64,000 nt of DNA from Doryteuthis pealeii (lineage: Eukaryota > Mollusca > Cephalopoda > Myopsida > Loliginidae): contig CM042138.1 of assembly GCA_023376005.1 (NCBI GenBank), positions 89,951,991 to 90,015,990 of the forward strand, given 5' to 3'. Below the pieces are notes generated by a model. It did no database searches, was not told where the DNA came from, and was given only the letters and a program-made list of their open reading frames with translations. Below are positions 56,740-64,000 of the stretch, in pieces (within the stretch, counting starts at the first letter, position 1; each line of letters starts with the position of its first letter). The translations under genes and the position numbers were made by a program.

Positions 56740-59653
56740 CTGTCAAGAAAATGAAATAAATTAAATATAATCCTATAGCTTATACAAAATGCGTCAGAAA
56801 ACATGGGTACAGAGTGGTAGAGCCTAGTCATATTTAAATTAAGGTGGTCGCTTAAAACAGCAGAGCCCTAAGAAGTTTTTTTGCGAGCAGGGTTTATTTT
56901 TCTATTAATCTATTATTAAGAGTACCTATAGCGATTATACAAGTAAACCTGCTAAGACAAAATGCCAACGAGAGCTAATAGGTAGATACATGTATATATA
57001 TATAACGTGTCGGTTTATGCAACCTTCATCTGGACAAGTGGGGAAAATGCTGTGTGGAGATGGTGGATGACTTGCCAAATATGAGAAATGCTGGTTGTAA
57101 CCAAGATTAAATAGCCCAGTCTGACCTACTATTTATCCATAGCTGGAGGGAGAGTACGATTCATACCTTTCCCAAGGGTATTAGTGCTAAGTGAAATGCA
57201 ATTTCCACATCCAGGATTTGAACTCTGGGCAACGAGTCCATTTCCCATAACTTTAACCATTACGCCACATGCTTCCACGCATCAGGACAATCATATATAT
57301 TCTAGAGCTTGATGTTGTAGAAGTTATCCTCCAGATATAGAAACAATATGATACTCACCGTCGCAGTGGGGTTCTAACTACCGTCGAGTTAGCAGACAAG
57401 AACAACAGGCAAGCTGTAACTTAAATACAGTCCTTGCATACTGCTGGCATAATGCAAAGTGATGGCTGAAGAGTGGGTACTTATCTATGTTCTTACTCAC
57501 CCTGAAATCCAACAGCCAATCAGAACTCAGGAAATGAACTTGTAACCAGTGTCAACCTGGCGCAGATTCCAGGATGCATGAAGACATTCAAGATGTGGTA
57601 CGGGGACATGAGAGGATCTCATTTAGTAGGGTTAGTTAAAACTAAATCATAGAGGGAGAGTATCAGCCAAGTGTTGATTCCAGGACGCATAAAGACATAC
57701 ACGTATATATGTACACACGTATGAGAGGAGGCTGAAAAATTCTCGGACCAAAAAAGAAATGAATAGCTATTTTCGAAAAAATCTGTTATATAATTTGTAA
57801 TCATTCTTTCTAAAACATGCTTCTTCATACACATCACACATTCTTCTGCAAATTCCACATGGTTTACAGTTCTCAGTCAATAAAGATTTAATGACAGACC
57901 TCTGTTGAATCTTGGATAATTCACTATGTTTAATTTTTGATCCTTTTGAATCGCAACAGAACAAAATATTTTTAAGAAATTAAAATAATTGTTTTTTTTA
58001 AGATGGTTATTCTGTTTTTTTTAAACTCAACTTTAAACACATTTTTAAAAAACTCCTTTTTTCTATTTAACCAATAGATGGGACCCTAACAGGTACTACC
58101 ACTCTGGGTTAGAGTGAACCTGGGATTAATGGCGATAAAGTGGTACTCCACACTCCCCAGAGATTCAGTATTGGAACTTCACTATTAGATGCAGTTTAAC
58201 GCCATACCCAGAACAAATAGATCTTTCTTTCTTTATTTCTTTCTTTTATTGTTTTTGATTCAAGGTAAACCCAGAAAGCTGACACCCCCACCCCTTTTGA
58301 ATGTTGCTAGTTCCTCTTAAAATGAAAACCAAAAATAGAAATGGTACAAGAATCAGAAGAATAATACCGCATTAGTCAACAGAATTGCCGGGTTAGCTCA
58401 GTCGGTAGAGCGTTCGGCTAGTATAATCACAAGGTTCCTAGTTCGATACCCGCCCTCGCCAACTCAGCGTATGAGTAGCACAGGGATCTGTGCGGTAAAG
58501 TAAGGAGCTGATGGTAGGTGTGGCGCTCCACCTCAGATGCTAAAATAATCTCCTTGGTCTAGCGCTAGTGAAAAGAGGATTGACTCCCTCGCTGCATGGC
58601 TGATACCGACATTAGGCCGCTCCGACGACTTTACTTTTAGTCAACAGAAGAAAAAATATTCTGTGCAGGGGGAGTTCATTCTCATTTTCTTTAAATATTG
58701 AATTTGTTTTTTGTTTCTTCATTTGTTTGTTTGTTTGTTTTTTGTTGTTTTTTTCTTATTTTTCTATCTATAATGAATAAAAGAAAATGAATCGTTCACA
58801 GTTGTTAAATATTATGATAGATTGTAATGAATACCAATCTATTCTGGACGTGGCATACTGACATTCAATTGCTGTGTATTTCTGAATGTGTAAATCTACT
58901 GAACTTGAATGAAGCAAATAGCAATAATTGAACTTTCAACACAAAGGAATAGCCAACCAAATTAACGTGCTTAGAGCAACACTTTCTGATATTTAACCAG
59001 AGGTCATACACTTAGCATTAATACTGCATACGGCTACAATGTTAAATATGCAATCCCCCAAAAGACCTGGCTAAAATCTCCGAAATTGAACGCGATAAGA
59101 AGATTTAGAGATACACTATTCTCTACAAGTAAGTACAACCCTAAAAAATTCCTAAGTAAGTATTTAATATTCTTCTACACCAAATATACCAGAATTAAAA
59201 AAAAAAATACTAATGGAATATCATAGTATCAAAACTATTATCATTAGGTATTATTTATAACCAAACTCTAGGCATTGAATCTGTGTAAAAAAAAAAAAAA
59301 AATTGCACCTGTAAACATTACAATGCGTAAAAAATAAAGACAAAAAGATGTTTATATGTCTAATCGATTTCAAAGCGAAGCTTTATCGTCAGAGACGGAT
59401 TTCAGAAATGACGTGCTTATGTATATATGAATATAACTGAGAACAATGACATAAATGTCGCAATGTGTATGTGTATGTGTATGTATAATATATATATAAT
59501 ATATATATATATATTATATATTATATATATATACGTCATTTCTGAAATCCGTCTCTGACGATAAATGAAATCGATAGACATATATGTCTTTATTTTTACG
59601 CATTGTATCGAATTTTATTATTTTATAACATACTTAACAATGCTTCAAGCAAA

Positions 59654-59700
<47 letters not shown>

Positions 59701-61518
59701 CCAAACATTGTGTGAGGAAATCTTCCTTATGAGGTACTACTTTTTCAGTATTCGTAATATACAGAGTTCAATGTCTTCTATTATTGTTAGAGTTACAGAG
59801 AAAAAATATATTAGGAAAAAAAACAACCCCCCCCAAAAAAAAAAACAAAAAAAAAACAGCGAATTAGAATTAGAATGAAAGCATAAAATACTATTTTAGG
59901 AAACTTAGAGGAATTGTTTCCTTTCGGTCAGCATCATCATCATTATCAACTTTAATTCAATTCCAAACAAATTTATCGAACATACCTGGAACGATGGCAT
60001 AGGCACTGCTGCACAAAGCAATAACTGGAAGAAATAGTAAAATAAGAATAAGTATATTTAATAAAAATTAGAAGAAAAAATAAATAGAGATAAAATGAAT
60101 CAACTCGATGGGTGAATTAATTCCGTTGATTATTATTTGAAATTTTCTTTTAAAGGAACTAGCAAATATATGCACCCTCCGGGTGCAAGTATTTTAGTTA
60201 AATTTTATAATAAAATATGATATTAAATTAGAAAGGCTAATGAAACCGAATAAGAATGTAGATAAAAAGATTTTGAACAGAGGGGGTATGATTGAAAAAT
60301 AGAACAACTTTGAAACTAAGTCTTCCATCATTTTCCCTTACTCCCGTCTTTCATTGGTAAATTTTCCTAATTAAACTGTTTAGTTAAAATAGGAAGTAAA
60401 GAATAATATTACAGTTATTTATTCTTGTTAAGGGATTTCTTTTAAGATTTATTGAAGAGATTTTTGCTCATATTCAATAAGATAAAACCAAACAATTAGA
60501 AATCAATAATACTAAGCATATATTTATTAAAATCAATTTTTTAAGATCAATATGCAAATTAGCCTTCCCATTCATATTGTAAACCTCTATTTTGTTGTAT
60601 ATATAAATATAATTGCATATTATTAGTATGTAGATATAGTCAACAGTGTAAGTAATGTAAAACAATTTTATTAATAATTGAGGTTTAAATAAAAATAAAA
60701 TCATGGAGAATATGATGTAAATAACTAAAGGAATTGTGACTTGTATAGTAATATAGTTTCGGTTACAGACAGACAAACCCACAATCTCCATTATAATAAG
60801 ATATTTATGCAACACTTCATTTTTGAAATAATCGTTTAAAACAATATTCATAAAATTTATCTTTAAAAATTGCTTTAAAAGAATATTAATATAGATTTAC
60901 TTTAAATCACTATTCGTAAAACATTCTTAAAAATGAGTTTATAACAAAATTCCTGTCTGTCCAGATAAATCTTTAGATTATTTAATCCTATTATTTCTTC
61001 CAATCGTATTAACAATAATAAATGCTGGATTACGAACAAAATCTCAATAATAATCATGAAAAGAATAGAAAGGAAAAAGGAAATATGAATGAATAGAAAA
61101 TAAAAGGATCAAAAATATCTTATAAATTATTAACACGAATGATAAAAACTTGAGTTTGAAATTAAGTTTACGCCAGTAGAAAATAAAACGTGTCTATTAA
61201 GCATATAACTGAATAAAGTAAAAAGTAAAGCTTCGCTTGTCCTTTTTCTTCCCTTTCTTTTTTTCATAATAAAAACGGAATGGTCCATTATTTAACTGAG
61301 GTGACGACATCCACAAGAAATAAGAATTCGGTGGATATGAGACACCATCTAATCAAGATTTACATTTCTCATTTTTTATGATGATAATATGAATACAAGA
61401 TGATAACAGTCGGATGATTAAAGAACAAGCGTATAAATTACCATTAATCTTTATCCGACAAAAGACGTAAAATCACGTGATACTTACCCGCCAACAAGGT
61501 CATAAAACTCGCTGCCAT
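55799..61518 (-). CDS. Suckerin-like secreted structural protein, gene B (336 aa, three coding exons)
   Basis: Coding exons on the minus strand are 61488-61518, 59986-60024 and 55799-56739, phase 1 at both junctions, total 1011 nt. The signal peptide is MAASFMTLLAVIALCSSAYA, followed by IVPGVLGGYGYPG, nearly the same junction as gene A. The mature part has five perfect AATAVSHTTHHAP modules plus variants, joined by Gly/Tyr/Leu blocks (YGGLYGGLGYGLGGYG, GLGYGLHYP) and short AVSTVHH inserts. Three 60-residue units are almost identical. The only Cys is in the signal peptide, so the mature protein would assemble without disulfides, as known for suckerins. Same exon plan and strand as gene A, so a tandem paralogue. 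Confident as a suckerin-type protein; less so as to which member. Confidence 0.86.
57090..57280 (-). mobile_element. SINE-A copy, 3'-truncated
   Basis: ACCAAGATTAAATAGCCCAG to ACCATTACGCCACATGCTTC: head and body in reverse, lacking the GAGGGGTTGG end. Confidence 0.65.
57350..57520 (-). promoter_or_regulatory. Candidate promoter and first exon inside gene B intron
   Basis: On the minus strand there is an inverted CCAAT box (GATTGGCTG, near 57510-57520), a TATA-like TATTTAAG near 57420 and a strong donor CGACG|GTGAGTATC at 57358/57359. TATA-to-donor distance is about 70 nt, like the gene A first exon. It sits between the 39-nt exon and the large exon of gene B and contains no ATG. Its partner exon is not evident. 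Confidence 0.35.
57720..57990 (-). pseudogene. Mariner transposase N-terminal fragment with one TIR
   Basis: The minus frame 57767-57964 gives ELSKIQQRSVIKSLLTENCK and MCDVYEEACFRK, the N-terminal helix-turn-helix of mariner/SETMAR-type transposases. On the plus strand GAGGCTGAAAAATTCTCGG at 57727 resembles a mariner inverted end. Catalytic part absent. Distinct from the 49.8-kb element. Confidence 0.55.
58000..58225 (-). repeat. ATGCCG-tail retroposon, internal part
   Basis: CCAATAGATGGGACCCTAAC and TACTACCACTCTGGGTTAGA; the tail side is degraded. Confidence 0.5.
58388..58640 (+). mobile_element. SINE-B reference copy, full length
   Basis: GCCGGGTTAGCTCAGTCGGT (A box), CTAGTTCGATACCCGCC (B box) form a tRNA-like head; the body runs to TAGGCCGCTCCGACGAC. 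The head would look like a tRNA start, but the second half is unrelated, so this is a SINE and not a tRNA gene. Confidence 0.8.
58641..59315. other. Gene B second-intron spacer
   Basis: (TTTG)n at 58720-58740, A runs at 59198 and 59288. No gene. Confidence 0.5.
59316..59612. repeat. Inverted repeat with (TA)n loop
   Basis: AATGCGTAAAAAATAAAGAC ... ATTTCAGAAATGACGT (59322-59415) pairs with ACGTCATTTCTGAAATCCGT ... TTTTTACGCATTG (59533-59607). Arms hold CTGACGATAAA..GAAATCGAT, a retroelement-end theme. Confidence 0.65.
59613..59985. other. Gene B second intron, remainder
   Basis: (TA)n 59660-59697, C and A runs near 59828-59858; no gene. Confidence 0.5.
59986..60024 (-). CDS. Gene B 39-nt exon: end of signal peptide
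   Basis: The acceptor TTCTTCCAG abuts 60024 and the donor CAG|GTATGT follows 59986. It encodes (V)IALCSSAYAIVP(G). Length and phase are identical to gene A exon 29353-29391. Confidence 0.84.
60159..60801 (-). mobile_element. Helitron-1 copy in gene B intron (643 bp, intact ends)
   Basis: Exactly the same length as 42939-43581, reversed, with CTAG, the GCACCCTCCGGGTGC hairpin and ATAATAAGA|T. Inserted between A and T in the intron between the two signal-peptide exons. Confidence 0.82.
60802..61234. other. Gene B first coding intron, AT-rich remainder
   Basis: Imperfect 60-70-bp units with TTTAAA and AAAATTC near 60810-60955; no gene. Confidence 0.4.
61235..61365 (-). mobile_element. Helitron-2 5' fragment
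   Basis: CATAATAAAAACGGAATGGT and GAGGTGACGACATCCAC are the reverse of the Helitron-2 5' part; the 3' hairpin is absent. Confidence 0.5.
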
Positions 61519-61538
61519 GTCTTCAGTTGATTAGAAAA
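61488..61538 (-). CDS. Gene B start exon (20 nt 5' UTR plus 31 nt coding)
   Basis: The acceptor TTCGACAG precedes 61538; the ATG is at 61518; ten codons MAASFMTLLA plus one base precede the donor GCGG|GTAAGT. The leader TTTTCTAATCAAC matches gene A closely. No non-coding first exon or TATA box like that of gene A could be found between here and the window end, so the promoter is probably beyond 64000. Confidence 0.82.
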
Positions 61539-61794
61539 CTGTCGAATAAAATAAGAAATCATCTTAAATTTTATATTAAATCCAATTCTTAAATGATAGA
61601 TGGGTCAAATCTTTTAAAAATGGAATAAAGTGGTGAGAATTTTAAATAGAATTTGACCGTTGGACTCAAAATGAAATTCCTGTAATCCATGATCGACGTG
61701 ATGTAACCTTTAAGGTCAATTGAGCGTTATGATTTTATTGGAGGATTTAAAGTCACGTGATTACAAATATTAGAAGTGAGAAATCTGATATTAA

Positions 61795-61851
<57 letters not shown>

Positions 61852-62148
61852 GGAGAGTTTTATAATTTGCTTGAAGCATTGTGTATATATTGGTTAGGAG
61901 GTTGATTTAGAAGGCTATCACAATGCAGGTGTAAAGAAAAAAAATAATAATACGGTAACAATGGTGTTGTATGTTAACCTGTATTTAATTCTTGAATTTT
62001 CGAGATAATATCTTTTTTTCAAAAGATCACTGGAACTGAAGCAGTCTAATTATGGCATTTCTTTTTAAATGAATTTTCTTTCTTTTTTTTTTTTTGAAAA
62101 GGATGGTATTTTTATATAACTGTATTCTCGTGTTGTATGTTTACGTGA

Positions 62149-62204
<56 letters not shown>
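61539..62204. other. Upstream intron of gene B and (TA)n
   Basis: (TA)n at 61800-61850 and 62152-62204. No promoter or first exon recognised. Confidence 0.45.
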
Positions 62205-62209
<5 letters not shown>

Positions 62210-62345
62210 TTAGGAAAGGTTTTCCCTCAAGCTACAGGCAAATAGTAGGACAGACTTGGCTCTCTAAACTTGGTATAGCAAACGGTTTAGAAGGACGAAA
62301 ATCTGAATTCAGCTCTTGATGTGGAGTGGTTGAGTAGATACATAC
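62205..62345 (+). mobile_element. SINE-A 3' fragment
   Basis: GGAAAGGTTTTCCCTCAAGC, AATAGTAGGACAGACTTGGC and TGATGTGGAGTGGTTGAGTA. Confidence 0.5.
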
Positions 62346-62446
62346 TGTACAATAACTATATAATGAAGACAATACTTTAATTTTTTATGATATGATAATA
62401 AATTAAGATGAGAATGTAAATATCTGAACGGATGGTTTCGTTTGGT

Positions 62447-62965
62447 AGGTTGGTTGGTTGGATTTTATGGCACGTCAACTCTTGGGTTATTTTATGCCAA
62501 GACGTTTTTATTTCATTTATTCTTGTTCGGGATTCAACTTTGTAAAAATTTTTTAAACACATTCTTAAAAACTAATTTTTTAAATTCATTTAACCCATAG
62601 ATGGGACCCTAACAGGTACTACCATTCCAAGTAAGAGTATACCTGGGAGTAATGGCAATGAAAGGGTCCATAAATTGGAACCTCACCACTAGATGCAGTT
62701 TAACGTTATAAAAGGACACTAAGATCCTCAGCCACTGCCTTCTAGAACATTGTGCTAGGACTTGACATGACCACCTGATTCATTTGAGGTTGGCACTCCG
62801 ACCACACGTTTAGCCTTAGTAAGAGTGTTACACGTCATGGACTACTCTGCTACCAGGATTCCTTTCTTAAGCATCACGGGTCACTACCTACGGTCAACCA
62901 GTGGCTCCATTATGGGGTCTTACCCCTCTTCAAAGGTGCAGTTGGCATATTCTACAGCCCCATTC
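62447..62965 (-). repeat. ATGCCG-tail retroposon, long copy
   Basis: GGTTGGTTGGATTTTATGGC (reversed tail) to TACCCCTCTTCAAAGGTGCA and GTTGGCATATTCTACAGC. Confidence 0.6.
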
Positions 62966-63094
62966 GACATAGCATCTGAATGGATGTATAAGAGCCAATC
63001 AGATATCAGCTTTGAACTCAAAGGACACAGACTCATATGTTGTTAGAACACAATGACTGAAAATTTTGTTCTTGGTGAATGAGAAATGTTAAGA

Positions 63095-63405
63095 AAGCAT
63101 GGCAACCAGTCTAGGAGAATAACAGTTTAGGAGAATTCAAGCCTGTTAATTTCCGCTTAGAAATTGACCTTGTGTCACATCCCGATCGTGTGGAGGGGTT
63201 AGTTAATACATATATTGAAAGTGATAATTATTTTGAGTCACGCTTAGCGTAACGGTTATCGTAGTAGGGAATCTCATTGACTACCTGATTACAAATCCTG
63301 TCAATGCTCTTGGAAAGTATGAATGCAACTATCCTTCCCCCAGCTATGGGTAAAACGGACATTGACTCTTCGTTCCGGGTATAGCGGTCTTCTGGGACAT
63401 GGATG
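63095..63405 (+). mobile_element. Two SINE-A fragments
   Basis: 63100-63215: GGCAACCAGTCTAGGAGAAT to GTGTGGAGGGGTTAGTTAAT (3' half). 63236-63350: GCGTAACGGTTATCGTAGTA to CAGCTATGGGTAAAACGG (head and body). Confidence 0.55.
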
Positions 63406-63411
63406 GACCCA

Positions 63412-63482
63412 TCTATACTTATATAAAGAACAGTCTGTGTGTATGTATGTCCGAAGGAAATTTTGAAAATAAAAAATTAATG

Positions 63483-63541
<59 letters not shown>

Positions 63542-63803
63542 CAGTCACCAGATTTGCTTTTTGAACAAAAATAATGAAGATTTGATTTATATTCATGAAG
63601 ATAATTTAAATGATAACAGCATGGAATTCTTTTTTGCATTTAATATTTTAAATAGGAGACATTAGTTTTTCTTTTCAGATTGTCAGGATCAATGCAAGGT
63701 CATTTTATTTAGGGTTTTAATAGGGCATCCTGCGAGGATCCAACTCGAGATTCAACAATAAATCTGTAAGACTAACCCCTTCTACCCAGGTGACACCGGG
63801 TAG
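63412..63803 (+). mobile_element. Helitron-3 family copy
   Basis: Starts TCTATACTTATATAAAG after an A; internal AATGATAACAGCATGG and GGGCATCCTGCGAGGATC; ends at the CTACCCAGGTGACACCGGGTAG hairpin with a degraded CTAG. (TA)n at 63487-63539 is internal. Confidence 0.6.
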
Positions 63804-64000
63804 CCACTTCTATTTACTATTGATTTCCTTGAAAAAGATTCAACTGTAAACTTTTTCCTATTGTCAACTTCTGAGGCAAAATTCATATGAAGCAAAAATA
63901 TCAGCTTTGAATTCGAAGGACACAGCAGGGTGAGATTAACAAGATTTGATATAACTGTGTTTTGTCTGAAAACTCCCAATTTGGTGCTACTCCATAAAAC
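63804..64000. other. Window end, unassigned
   Basis: No gene; the minus frame at 63782-63979 has no domain. Confidence 0.4.

Noticed and set aside
58388..58460. Possible tRNA gene
   Set aside because: A and B boxes are present, but no complete acceptor and T-arm pairing follows; the sequence continues as SINE-B.

Overview
This looks like nuclear DNA from a cephalopod, most likely a decapodiform (squid or cuttlefish). It is AT-rich and crowded with (TA)n, (CA)n and (GA)n microsatellites, tRNA-derived SINEs, non-autonomous Helitrons and broken LINE, Penelope-like, Gypsy and mariner elements. The lineage call rests mainly on the only two convincing host genes. Both encode secreted proteins with alternating Ala/Thr/Val/Ser/His-rich modules ending in Pro and Gly/Tyr/Leu-rich modules, which is the architecture of suckerins, the structural proteins of decapod sucker ring teeth.

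Both suckerin-like genes lie on the minus strand, head to tail. Gene A (about 25.15-32.30 kb) encodes 183 aa and gene B (about 54.50-61.54 kb, 5' end probably beyond the window) encodes 336 aa. Their exon plan is the same: a 31-nt coding exon that opens the signal peptide, a 39-nt exon that completes it, one large exon with the whole mature repeat region and the stop, and a non-coding 3' exon with the poly(A) signal. All coding introns are phase 1. The last intron starts 38 nt after the stop in both genes. Gene A also shows a TATA box and a non-coding first exon at 32.26-32.30 kb. The exons were read by eye from splice consensus, reading frame and paralogue agreement; no transcript evidence was used.

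Layout: 0-10 kb holds satellites, SINEs, a Gypsy gag remnant and a possible solo LTR; 10-17 kb a tandem palindrome, a LINE RNase H remnant, a MITE with internal telomere-like arrays and a Helitron with four tandem 3' ends; 17-25 kb SINEs, Helitrons and AT-rich repeats; 25-32.4 kb gene A, whose introns hold LINE 3' ends, a polypurine block and a tandem duplication of about 0.7 kb; 32.4-54 kb a transposon-rich intergenic region (Helitrons, two LINE C-termini in tandem, mariner relics, a satellite built from mariner ends, and Penelope-like GIY-YIG fragments, one between 0.47-kb inverted arms); 54.5-61.5 kb gene B; and 61.5-64 kb more repeats.

No rRNA, functional tRNA, CRISPR array or prokaryotic gene was seen. 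The most notable points are the paired suckerin-like genes with a homogenised 180-bp coding repeat, three Helitron-type families recognisable from their termini, a minisatellite apparently made from mariner inverted repeats, and telomere-like arrays inside an element with an 8-bp target duplication.
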